Shown here: positions 1 through 6,443 of the stretch, in pieces
Layout of the letters: each line of letters begins with the position of its first letter
Numbering within the stretch: position 1 is the first letter of the stretch
DNA from: Deltaproteobacteria bacterium
GTDB lineage: Bacteria; Desulfobacterota; DSM-4660; Desulfatiglandales; B25-G16
DNA: 7,472 nt
Direction of reading: 5' to 3'
Assembly (NCBI GenBank): GCA_019310745.1
Contig: JAFDDS010000028.1
Location: forward strand, 1-7,472
Position numbers and translations under genes: made by a program
Notes under the pieces: generated by a model
Told to the model about the DNA's origin: nothing
The model's database searches: none
The model's input: only the letters and a program-made list of their open reading frames with translations

Positions 1-109
1 CTTTCATAGGTAAGGCTCCCAAGTCAAAGTAATCATATTCCCTTAGCGAGCCGCAATAGCGACCAAATGGTGTTCGAACAGCACTCACAATGACGATATC
101 TTTGTACAT
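1..109 (-). CDS. Thiolase (acetyl-CoA acyltransferase family), N-terminal fragment cut by window edge
   Basis: Reading the minus strand from the ATG at 107-109 gives 36 codons that remain open to the window edge. The peptide begins MYKDIVIVSAVRTPFGRY and continues CGSLREYD. The hydrophobic strand followed by S-A-V-R-T-P-F-G and a G-S-L turn is the classic N-terminus of thiolases, which cleave 3-ketoacyl-CoA with CoA or condense two acyl-CoAs. The start is supported by a GGGAG ribosome site six bases upstream. It lies 64 bp downstream of the carboxyltransferase stop on the same strand with no clear terminator between, so it is probably the third gene of the leftward operon and links that operon to beta-oxidation. 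The catalytic Cys and His residues lie outside the window, so degradative and biosynthetic types cannot be separated. Confidence 0.87.
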   Translation of the reverse strand, partial: MYKDIVIVSAVRTPFGRYCGSLREYDYFDLGALPMK

Positions 110-173
110 AATATACTCCCTTAACTTTTTTTCCTTATAACGCGACTGACCAAAAACAACGGACAACGATCAT

Positions 174-1658
174 TTAAAGAGGTATATTCCCATGTTTCTT
201 GTAGGGTCTGGAAGGTTCAGCCTTGTTTTCCAATATACCCAACGCAGAAATAAGCCGTTTTCGCGTATCCCTGGGATGGATGACGCCGTCAATGACCGAT
301 CGAGATGCCGAGTCCCTCCGATAGAGAATTTTCACCGAGGGTTCTGCTCCGATCATTTGCATTTCTGCAGACGGCCATGCAAAAACCTGATCAAAGCCGA
401 TCTGGTGAACCCCCATTGCAGGGATCGCCCCGCCATACATCTTCCTCAGGATCATGGAGATCTTTGGAACCGTCGCTTCGGTCCAGGCATAGAGCATCTT
501 GGCGCCATGCCGGATAATACCGCCATGCTCTTGGCGCACGCCAGGCAGAAAACCCGGCACATCCACCATGGTGATCAATGGAATGTTAAAGACATCGCAG
601 GTTCGGATGAATCGCGAGCCCTTGTCTGAGGAATCTACATCGAGACAGCCGCCAAGGAAGCGAGGGTTGTTGCCCACAAAACCAACGACCTGACCTCCCA
701 TGCGGGCAAAGCCAACCACCAGATTTTGCGCAAAATTAGGGTGGATCTCAAAAAATTCTCCGTCATCAACCACTGCTTTGATGACCTCTCGCATATCGTA
801 TGTCTTATGAATTTGGATGGGCACTATATCGATCAGCTCAGGGGTTTTCCTGTCCAGAGGATCAGTACATTTTTTTGTTGCCGGCTTTTCCCGGTTGTTT
901 TGGGGCAAAAAATCGAGGAGACGCTTTATGGTATCCAAACACTCCTTGTCATTTTTAGCGGTCAAGTGGGTTACCCCGGATTTCGTGCTATGGACCTTGG
1001 CGCCCCCCAACTCCTCAAAAGAGACCTCTTCTCTGGTTACTTCTTTTATAACTGCGGGCCCTGTAATAAAGGCATGGGCGGTTTTTTCCACCTGAATAAT
1101 AAAATCACACAAAGCGGCAGAGTAGACAGCCCCTCCCGTGCAATCGCCCATGATAGCAGCAATCTGTGGGACAATCCCTGAATTGAGAGTATTCTGGTAA
1201 AACATGCCGGTAACCCCATAGACGTTGTCCATGCCTTCATGGATGCGGGCCCCGGCAGAGTCGTTCAGACAGATCACCGGAACACTATATTCCCTGGCGA
1301 GTTTCAGGATGTAATGGATCTTGGCGCCATGGGTTTTGCCAGTGGAACCACCAAGAACCGTGGCATCTTCTGAATAGACAAAAACAGTTCGTCCATTGAT
1401 CGTTCCGTGTCCGGTGACAACACCATCGCCAAGAAACTTTTTTTCGTCCATGCCGAAATCCTGGCACTGATGCTCTGCAAGCATGTTCAGTTCCACGAAA
1501 CTTCCCGGATCCATGATGTAGTCGATCCGCTCCCGTGCCGTCATTTTCCCCATGTCACGTTGTTTTTGAAGGCGTTTTCCCCCCCCGCCCAACACGGCTT
1601 CGGCCTCTTTGGCCTGAAGCTTGGCAAGCTCTTTTTCCCAGGTTTTTTTATATGCCAT
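174..1658 (-). CDS. Acyl-CoA carboxyltransferase (propionyl-CoA carboxylase beta / methylmalonyl-CoA decarboxylase alpha family)
   Basis: This 494-residue protein belongs to the crotonase-fold carboxyltransferases, which move CO2 between biotin and the alpha carbon of an acyl-CoA. The N-terminal half carries SAGARIHEG (134-142) and GDCTGGAVYS (171-180), the first oxyanion-hole loop. The C-terminal half carries VDVPGFLPG (365-373), RKMYGGA (405-411), the second oxyanion loop, and AWPSAEMQMIGAE (427-439). It ends KKHGNIPL, as propionyl-CoA carboxylase beta chains do. Length is slightly below the usual 510-530. The ATG follows AGGAGG with nine bases between. Where many propionyl-CoA carboxylases read YGGAYDVM, this protein reads YGGAIPAM, so Pro413 replaces the Asp linked to acyl-chain choice. 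It lies 71 bp after the epimerase-like gene. No biotin carboxylase, biotin carrier or membrane decarboxylase subunit is in the window, so carboxylase, decarboxylase and transcarboxylase roles all remain possible. The family is certain, the direction and substrate are not. Confidence 0.95.
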   Translation of the reverse strand: MAYKKTWEKELAKLQAKEAEAVLGGGGKRLQKQRDMGKMTARERIDYIMDPGSFVELNMLAEHQCQDFGMDEKKFLGDGVVTGHGTINGRTVFVYSEDATVLGGSTGKTHGAKIHYILKLAREYSVPVICLNDSAGARIHEGMDNVYGVTGMFYQNTLNSGIVPQIAAIMGDCTGGAVYSAALCDFIIQVEKTAHAFITGPAVIKEVTREEVSFEELGGAKVHSTKSGVTHLTAKNDKECLDTIKRLLDFLPQNNREKPATKKCTDPLDRKTPELIDIVPIQIHKTYDMREVIKAVVDDGEFFEIHPNFAQNLVVGFARMGGQVVGFVGNNPRFLGGCLDVDSSDKGSRFIRTCDVFNIPLITMVDVPGFLPGVRQEHGGIIRHGAKMLYAWTEATVPKISMILRKMYGGAIPAMGVHQIGFDQVFAWPSAEMQMIGAEPSVKILYRRDSASRSVIDGVIHPRDTRKRLISALGILENKAEPSRPYKKHGNIPL

Positions 1659-1729
1659 GGTCCTGTTCCTCCTTTTCCCGGAGATGAAAACCTTTCATGA
1701 ATGCTTTCGGCTCGACGGCGGGGTGCATT

Positions 1730-2134
1730 CTACTCTTGTCCGGTCTGGATCAACTCGATTAAAACCCCAAAGGTACTTTTAGGGTGGATGAACGCCACAA
1801 GTTCCTTGTGGGCATTGAGATAGGGTTTTTCATTAATAAGTTTGACTCCTTTGTCCCTAAGACGGTCCAGTTCGGCCTGAATGTCATCAACTTCAAGGGC
1901 AATATGATGTATCCCCTGTCCCTTCTTTTTGATAAATTTGGCAACCTGTCCCTCAGGGGTGGTAGACTGAAGAAGTTCCAGGTCGGCACCCTCATTAAAG
2001 GGGATAAATGAGAAAACCAATTCGCCGAAATTTTCCTGCTCCAAAATGGGCAGAGCAAAGTTTTCTCGAAAAAAAATGCTGGCCTCCTTCAGGTTATCTA
2101 CAGCTAGACCAATGTGACTGATTTTTTTTATCAC
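1730..2134 (-). CDS. mce: Methylmalonyl-CoA epimerase-like VOC-fold protein
   Basis: This 134-residue vicinal-oxygen-chelate protein has two beta-alpha-beta-beta-beta modules. Methylmalonyl-CoA epimerase interconverts the (R) and (S) forms so that mutase and carboxyltransferase can share a substrate. The expected metal ligands are visible: His7 in SHIGLAV, Glu53 in LELLQ, His77 in GIHHIALEV and Glu127 in VLIELIQ. HPKSTFGVLIEL (117-128) is typical of the family, and length is normal. I could not place the catalytic glutamate of the Propionibacterium enzyme with confidence; Glu34 and Glu38 are candidates. The start is GTG at 2134, preceded by AAGGAG nine bases upstream. It is the first gene of the leftward operon and faces the regulator and mutase genes across the control region. 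Another VOC enzyme acting on a larger malonyl-CoA would look the same at this level. Confidence 0.9.
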   Translation of the reverse strand: MIKKISHIGLAVDNLKEASIFFRENFALPILEQENFGELVFSFIPFNEGADLELLQSTTPEGQVAKFIKKKGQGIHHIALEVDDIQAELDRLRDKGVKLINEKPYLNAHKELVAFIHPKSTFGVLIELIQTGQE

Positions 2135-2275
2135 TTCAGATCTCTCCTTCTTTTATGAGCAAGGTCGCTTTTTTCCAAATCAAAGGTTTGCTTTTTTAGA
2201 GGAGCCTTACTTTGAGCTACGTTCTTTTAGGAAATAGGTTATTATCATTTCTTTTGAGATTGCATTAAATAATGG

Positions 2276-2302
2276 ATTATATTTTATTGAAAAACATGTC
2301 AA
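2276..2302 (-). promoter_or_regulatory. Candidate sigma-70 promoter for the leftward operon
   Basis: On the minus strand a perfect TTGACA (2302-2297) is followed by a perfect TATAAT (2281-2276), with 15 bp between. Both hexamers match the consensus, but the spacer is two bases shorter than ideal. It would give a leader of roughly 135 bases before the GTG start of the epimerase-like gene. The site is predicted from sequence only. Confidence 0.45.
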
Positions 2303-2419
2303 GAGAAAATTTAGAAGGTTGGATTATTAGGCGCCAATATGTTGATAACGCATAAAAGTATATAAAATACAATATGTTAAATAATATAATAAATTGTTGG
2401 ATAGCAGGTATATTTTTTC

Positions 2420-2448
2420 TTGACACCAGTTAGTTATTAAATTAAATT
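2420..2448 (+). promoter_or_regulatory. Candidate sigma-70 promoter for gntR and the mutase operon
   Basis: A perfect TTGACA (2420-2425) is followed after 17 bp by TAAATT (2443-2448), a 4-of-6 match to TATAAT. Transcription would start near 2455, about 45 bases before the gntR start. The first copy of the AATTAAATTT direct repeat overlaps the -10 region and the second lies at the expected start point, a position suited to autorepression. Confidence 0.45.
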
Positions 2449-2501
2449 TTGAATTAAATTTAAGAATTGAAGCACATCCAATAAATAAGAAAGCAGACAT
2501 C

Positions 2502-3212
2502 ATGGCGATCAAAATGTTCCTCAAGCCAAGCAATAACAATCAATCCAAAACCTTGATCGAGGAAGCCTATCGAAAAATCAAACAGATGATTTTTGAGGAA
2601 AAATTAGCCCCTGGCCAGAGGCTGGTGAATAAAGATCTCGTTGATACGCTTAATATGTCGCGAACGCCAATTATTAATGCGCTGAATCGATTGGTGCAGG
2701 ATGGGTTTGTAGGTTTTGAGAGTTTTCGTGGGTTCTACATAAGGCCTATAGATCATCAGGAAGTGTGGGATGCCTTCGGAGTACGCGAAGCCCTTGAAGC
2801 CTATACGGTGGAGCAGGCCATCAAATTGGCTGATGCCGGTGATATGGCAATATTGGAAGAAAAACTCCATCAACATGAACAATATATACCTCATTATTAC
2901 ACCCAAAGAAAGTTCTTATTGGATTCAGAATTCCATCTTCAGATAGCCGTGATGGCAAAGAACCGTGTTCTGAAATGGCTGTTGAAGAGAAACTTCGAAC
3001 ATATTTTTCTGCGCACCAGATTGGATAATTATGATCCTCGGAGAATGGCATCCTCCGCCCAGGAACATCATAGACTTATCCTGAGAATGAAAAAAAAGGA
3101 CGTTATAGGGAGCATTGAACTCATTCGAAACCATATCCAAAAGGCGAGGGATCACGTCATCAGATGTTTGTCCGAGGAAGAGCCGGGCGAAGTAGAATTA
3201 GCCTCATTTTAA
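2502..3212 (+). CDS. GntR-family transcriptional regulator with FCD effector domain
   Basis: This 236-residue cytoplasmic regulator has an N-terminal winged helix (about 17-82) with GntR hallmarks: EEAYRKIKQMI, LAPGQRLV (35-42), the recognition segment LNMSRTPIINALNRLVQDGFV (50-70, given here as residue range), and the wing G-F-Y-I-R-P. An all-helical FCD domain (about 88-222) follows. It keeps the usual metal-ligand pattern: Asp141 and His145 in DSEFH, His190 in EHHRLIL, and His211 in IRNHI. FadR-subfamily members of this kind usually sense small carboxylates or acyl-CoA-type ligands. The ATG at 2502 has only a weak ribosome site (AAGAAAG); a second ATG at 2514 has none. The mutase gene starts 10 bp after the stop, so the regulator is almost certainly co-transcribed with it. 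It probably controls this operon and perhaps the divergent one. The effector is unknown. Confidence 0.93.
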   Translation: MAIKMFLKPSNNNQSKTLIEEAYRKIKQMIFEEKLAPGQRLVNKDLVDTLNMSRTPIINALNRLVQDGFVGFESFRGFYIRPIDHQEVWDAFGVREALEAYTVEQAIKLADAGDMAILEEKLHQHEQYIPHYYTQRKFLLDSEFHLQIAVMAKNRVLKWLLKRNFEHIFLRTRLDNYDPRRMASSAQEHHRLILRMKKKDVIGSIELIRNHIQKARDHVIRCLSEEEPGEVELASF

Positions 3213-3222
3213 GGGTAGGATT

Positions 3223-4893
3223 ATGAACAAGATAATAGACAGTTTGGGACAATGGCAAAATACAACGCTTAAGAAAGTATTGGACAAGTCCCCTGAAAGG
3301 GAGGATGTCTTTAAGACCGAAAGTGGTATTCCTGTGAAAAGACTCTATACCCCACTGGACCTGGAGGATATTGATTACGAGAGTGAACTGGGTTTCCCCG
3401 GTGAATACCCTTACACAAGGGGAGTATACCCAACCATGTATCGCGGGCGTCTCTGGACCATGAGGAACTATGCCGGGTTCGGTACGGCGGAGGACACAAA
3501 CAAACGGTACCGCTATCTTTTAGAGCAGGGCATGGTAGGCCTATCCATGGCCTTTGATCTTCCGACTCAACTTGGATACGACTCGGACGATCCTCTGGCA
3601 GAAGGGGCTGTAGGACGGGTAGGGGTTGCAGTAGACTCCCTGGCCGACATGGAGATCATTTTCCAGGATATCCCTCTGGACAAGGTTTCGACCTCTATGA
3701 CCATCAATGCCCCTGCAACCGTTTTATTGGCCATGTACATTGCTGCTGGAGAGAAGCAGGGTATCCCTCAAGAAAAGCTGATGGGTACAACCCAGAACGA
3801 TATCCTAAAAGAATTTATCGCCAGAGGAACCTATATCTTCCCGCCTGAGCCAAGCATAAAACTTGTTTTAGATATTGTTGAGCATTGTGCCAAATACGTG
3901 CCGAAATGGAACACCCTGAACATCGCCGGCTATCATTTCAGAGAAGCGGGAGCAGATGCCGTACAGGAACTTGCTTTCACCCTTGCGGATGCCATCACTT
4001 ACATCGAAAAGGCAAGGGAAAGAGGGCTTGATGTGGACTATTTTGCTCCCCGCCTGTCTTATAGCCTTGGGTGTTATATGGATTTTTTTGAGGAGGTGGC
4101 AAAATTTCGCGCTGCGAGAAGGTTATTTGCACGAATCATGAAGGAGCGCTTTCAGGCCAAAGATCCAAGGAGTTATCTTTTCAGGATCTTTACCGGTTCC
4201 TGCGGGTCCACCTTGGTGACCCAACAGCCTATCAATAACATTGTCAGGGTGACGGTGCACGCCCTTATGGGAATCCTGGGCGGTGATCAGGCCATTCATA
4301 CGGCCTGCTGGGATGAAGGATACGCTCTCCCGTCCGAGGATTCTGCCAGAATCGCCTTAAGAACACAGCAGATTCTTGCCCACGAATGCGGGCTCTGTAA
4401 CACCATCGATCCTTTGGCCGGGTCCTATTATGTGGAGACACTTACCAATGAAATTGAAAAAAGGGCCTCTGATTATCTAAAGAAAATAGATGATATGGGT
4501 GGCATGCTCAGAGCTATTGAGAATGGATTTGTATTTAGGGAAATTCAGAAATCGAGTGTCAAATTTCAAGAGCGAGTCGACAGTGGTGAGCGTATTATTG
4601 TTGGGCTAAATAAATTTGTCATGCCAGAGGAAAAGGACGTGGAGGAACAAGATATCTTTAAAGTGGATGAGGAAGTGGAAGACCTCCAGAATGAGAAACT
4701 GCTCAGAGTAAAGACTGAGAGGATGGAAAGCGATGTTAAGCAAACATTGAGTAGGCTTGAGCTTGCCATTGATCGGGACGAGAATCTCATGCCCTATATC
4801 GTTGAGGCGGTTAAGTGTTATGCTACTATTGGTGAGATTTGTGGTGTAATGAGACAAAAGTGGGGCGAATTCAGGGCGCCCACTTATATCTAG
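3223..4893 (+). CDS. B12-dependent acyl-CoA mutase, large (catalytic TIM-barrel) subunit of the methylmalonyl-CoA mutase family
   Basis: This 556-residue protein is the substrate-binding half of an adenosylcobalamin mutase that rearranges the acyl-CoA carbon skeleton, classically succinyl-CoA to methylmalonyl-CoA. Family motifs include YPTMYRGRLWTMRNYAGFGT (69-88), FDLPTQLGYDSDDP (111-124), TTQNDILKEF (189-198), FPPEPS (206-211) and IAGYHFREAGADA (234-246). Tyr83, Arg201 and His238 align with Tyr89, Arg207 and His244 of the Propionibacterium enzyme. Tyr plus Arg there marks carboxylated substrates, unlike isobutyryl- or 2-hydroxyisobutyryl-CoA mutases. The barrel then departs from usual methylmalonyl-CoA mutase: LSYSLGCYMDFF (278-289), IFTGSCGSTL (322-331) and HTACWDEGYALP (359-370). 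There Phe323, Gly325 and Ala361 fall where His, Gln and Asn are expected, while Glu365 matches the conserved Glu. It lacks a C-terminal B12 domain, supplied by the next gene 20 bp on. AAGGG lies seven bases before the ATG. The family is sure, the exact substrate is not. Confidence 0.93.
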   Translation: MNKIIDSLGQWQNTTLKKVLDKSPEREDVFKTESGIPVKRLYTPLDLEDIDYESELGFPGEYPYTRGVYPTMYRGRLWTMRNYAGFGTAEDTNKRYRYLLEQGMVGLSMAFDLPTQLGYDSDDPLAEGAVGRVGVAVDSLADMEIIFQDIPLDKVSTSMTINAPATVLLAMYIAAGEKQGIPQEKLMGTTQNDILKEFIARGTYIFPPEPSIKLVLDIVEHCAKYVPKWNTLNIAGYHFREAGADAVQELAFTLADAITYIEKARERGLDVDYFAPRLSYSLGCYMDFFEEVAKFRAARRLFARIMKERFQAKDPRSYLFRIFTGSCGSTLVTQQPINNIVRVTVHALMGILGGDQAIHTACWDEGYALPSEDSARIALRTQQILAHECGLCNTIDPLAGSYYVETLTNEIEKRASDYLKKIDDMGGMLRAIENGFVFREIQKSSVKFQERVDSGERIIVGLNKFVMPEEKDVEEQDIFKVDEEVEDLQNEKLLRVKTERMESDVKQTLSRLELAIDRDENLMPYIVEAVKCYATIGEICGVMRQKWGEFRAPTYI

Positions 4894-4913
4894 TTCATTG
4901 AGATTCAAAATGG

Positions 4914-5321
4914 ATGTCTAACGTGGGAAAAAGAAAGATACGGGTGTTGATTGCTAAAGTTGGTCTGGATGGCCATGATCGAGGCGCAAAAATTGTGGCC
5001 CATAATTTGAGGAATGCGGGTATGGAGGTTATTTATACTGGCATAAGGCAGACCGTTAATCAAGTCCTTAACGCAGCCATTCAGGAAGATGTAGATGTAC
5101 TGGGCCTCAGTTTTCTCTCCGGTGATCACATGGTTTTAGTACCCAAAGTGATGCAGGGGCTCAAAGAAAAGGGGAGGCAAGACGTCAAAGTGCTTGTGGG
5201 GGGCATCATTTTGAAACGCTATATACCGGAGCTCATGAAAATGGGGGTTCAAAAGGTGTTCCTACCAGGGACCCCTCCGAATGAAATTGTTAGATATATT
5301 CAACAAAATACTGGCCGGTAG
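4914..5321 (+). CDS. B12-binding small subunit of the acyl-CoA mutase
   Basis: This 135-residue Rossmann-like cobalamin-binding domain carries the base-off/His-on signature: AKVGLDGHDRG (14-24), with His21 as the lower cobalt ligand and Asp19 and Lys15 supporting it. Their spacing matches His610, Asp608 and Lys604 of Propionibacterium methylmalonyl-CoA mutase. The second motif GLSFLSGDH (64-72) and the glycine pair in VLVGGI (94-99) complete the nucleotide-tail pocket. Length is normal for a stand-alone small subunit. It starts 20 bp after the large subunit, so the two form a split mutase. The ribosome site is weak (GAG in TTGAGATTC). An ATG at 4910 opens only a three-codon frame, so the ATG at 4914 is used. 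It could in principle also serve another large subunit elsewhere in the genome. Confidence 0.95.
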   Translation: MSNVGKRKIRVLIAKVGLDGHDRGAKIVAHNLRNAGMEVIYTGIRQTVNQVLNAAIQEDVDVLGLSFLSGDHMVLVPKVMQGLKEKGRQDVKVLVGGIILKRYIPELMKMGVQKVFLPGTPPNEIVRYIQQNTGR

Positions 5322-5447
5322 TGAAGAACAGCGCCATCATTTACGTTGAGTAGCGGTTCAGCGCAGCATAGCGAAAATTTTAGCCAGGCTGTGCCGTTAG
5401 ATAAATTCCAGACGTAAGCTTAAATAAAAAGGAAGGAGAAAGTCATT
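5322..5447 (+). other. Intergenic segment with imperfect nested stem-loop
   Basis: This 126-bp gap carries no gene. TAGCGGTTCAGC (5351-5362) can pair with GCTGTGCCGTTA (5388-5399) over 12 positions, with two G-T wobbles and one T-T mismatch, around a 25-nt loop containing AAAATTTT. Outside it, TTACGT (5341-5346) is the exact inverse of ACGTAA (5412-5417), so the palindromic zone spans 77 bp. No U-tract follows directly, so it is not a typical intrinsic terminator. It could be an mRNA-processing or stabilising element, an attenuator, or a small REP- or MITE-like repeat. The right end of the gap holds AAGGAG (5433-5438), the ribosome site of the next gene. Confidence 0.5.
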
Positions 5448-6377
5448 ATGATTATTGATGCTCACAGGCATTTGGTAGCCGAGGGAACGGTTCAGGGAGG
5501 TTATATAAGAGGGGCCCAGAAAAGTTTTGCAATGATGTACCGAAAGACACACAATATTGAAATCAGTGATCGAGATTTTACGAACAAAGTTGTCAGGCCA
5601 TTAATTGATCCAAATGCGGATAATATCATAGAGGAAATGGATGAGGCAGGTGTGGATAAAACTATTATTTTCGGCGTGGACTATGGATTACTCTTTGGTG
5701 AAGCACCACTCCATATATTTGATCAGAACAAGCTCTATGCAGACGCTGCCAAGAGGCATGAAGGTCGATTAATACCTTTTATAGCCATCGATCCTCGCAG
5801 AAAGGGGGCCCAGAAGCATTGTGAGCAGGCCTATCACGAATGGGGTATGAAAGGATTTAAGCTCCATGCCGGTGTTGGGTATATGCCTGATGATCCGGTC
5901 TGTTATTGGGTATACGAGAAGGCAGCTGAATGGAATATACCCATAATGGTTCATACTGGTGGAGCCCCCTCGGTTGCCCTCCGATGGGAGAATTCACGAC
6001 CAGCTTATTTCGCCTCAGCAGCGGCCCGCTATCCTGAAGCGGACTTTATTTTTGCCCACTGTGGGGATGTGGGATGGTGGCAAGAAGCTATACAGGCGGC
6101 TGCATGGCTCAAGAATGTTTATGTTGATTTGTCCATCTGGCAAAAACCTTATAAAAAGCTACGCAAGGAGTGTTTTTATCAATGGCTCCGCAACATTATA
6201 GATATCGCAGGACCTGAAAAAATCTTTTTTGCAACCGATGCGCCTTACCCAAACCTCATGTGCCCGTTAAAAGAGTGGGTTGAGGCCTTCAAAACACCGG
6301 AGACGGATATTAAATTCAGTAACAAAGAGAAAGCATTGATCCTTGGAGAAGCAGCCCGTAAAGTCCTGAAACTTTAG
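5448..6377 (+). CDS. Amidohydrolase-2 family metal-dependent TIM-barrel hydrolase or decarboxylase
   Basis: This 309-residue protein has the layout of the amidohydrolase-2 family (COG2159), which includes metal-dependent hydrolases and non-oxidative decarboxylases such as ACMSD and gamma-resorcylate decarboxylase. Visible metal or catalytic residues are His6 and His8 in DAHRHL, His140 in GFKLHAG, His169 in IMVHTGG, His204 in FAHCGD, and Asp264 in FATDAPYP. There is no signal peptide or membrane segment, so it should be cytoplasmic. AAGGAG lies nine bases before the ATG. It follows the small mutase subunit after a 126-bp structured gap and precedes a nitroreductase, so it may act on a related metabolite. 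Its substrate cannot be read from the sequence; a decarboxylase role on a malonyl-type compound would be speculation. The family call is firm. Confidence 0.9.
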   Translation: MIIDAHRHLVAEGTVQGGYIRGAQKSFAMMYRKTHNIEISDRDFTNKVVRPLIDPNADNIIEEMDEAGVDKTIIFGVDYGLLFGEAPLHIFDQNKLYADAAKRHEGRLIPFIAIDPRRKGAQKHCEQAYHEWGMKGFKLHAGVGYMPDDPVCYWVYEKAAEWNIPIMVHTGGAPSVALRWENSRPAYFASAAARYPEADFIFAHCGDVGWWQEAIQAAAWLKNVYVDLSIWQKPYKKLRKECFYQWLRNIIDIAGPEKIFFATDAPYPNLMCPLKEWVEAFKTPETDIKFSNKEKALILGEAARKVLKL

Positions 6378-6443
6378 ATACCATGGTGCTAAATTAGGCA
6401 ACAAAAAATGACCAATAATCTAACGGGAACTGGAGGCCAGCTC
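6378..6443 (+). promoter_or_regulatory. Spacer with the ribosome site that decides the nitroreductase start
   Basis: GGAGG at 6432-6436 lies seven bases before the ATG at 6444, the best ribosome site in the area. The upstream in-frame ATG at 6408 is preceded only by a poor AGGC about ten bases away. The 12 residues it would add (MTNNLTGTGGQL) look unlike a nitroreductase N-terminus. The 6444 start is therefore preferred. Confidence 0.7.

Larger units (their letters stand above)
2135..2501. promoter_or_regulatory. AT-rich divergent control region between the epimerase-like and gntR genes
   Basis: This 367-bp gap holds no credible gene. It is much more AT-rich than the flanking coding sequence, especially from about 2240 to 2490. 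It contains a candidate promoter for each direction (separate entries), a 9-bp direct repeat CAATATGTT at 2335-2343 and 2370-2378, an overlapping TATG-N9-CATA inverted repeat (2338-2354), and a 10-bp direct repeat AATTAAATTT at 2440-2449 and 2452-2461. Each copy of the 10-bp repeat sits in a short A/T palindrome. These repeats between or over the two promoters are candidate binding sites for the GntR protein encoded next door. In DNA this AT-rich, short repeats also arise by chance. Confidence 0.6.

Noticed and set aside
192..1181. Open frames on the plus strand opposite the carboxyltransferase (192-629, 305-517, 499-693, 726-1181, 817-1095)
   Set aside because: They lie antisense to a strongly conserved gene and their products show no recognisable domains or consistent ribosome sites.
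1699..1730. GAATGC/GCATTC inverted repeat at the end of the epimerase-like gene as a terminator
   Set aside because: The stem is only 6 bp with a 20-nt loop and no U-tract follows; the carboxyltransferase gene begins shortly after on the same strand.
2327..2539. Minus-strand frame of 70 codons with a hydrophobic stretch
   Set aside because: It spans the AT-rich control region and the gntR start, has no good ribosome site, and its hydrophobic residues follow from AT-rich DNA.
4566..5129. Minus-strand frames opposite the mutase subunits (4566-4790, 4606-4908, 4905-5129)
   Set aside because: They are shadows of the conserved plus-strand genes; the Ser-rich product reflects the acidic C-terminal part of the mutase.
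5341..5417. Integron attC site, because GTTAGAT at 5396-5402 fits GTTRRRY
   Set aside because: No matching RYYYAAC core lies on the left side, and neighbouring genes form a metabolic operon and not cassettes.
5322..5447. Cobalamin riboswitch upstream of the amidohydrolase
   Set aside because: No B12-box-like core or the expected length was seen. A riboswitch would also be more expected upstream of the mutase or transport genes.
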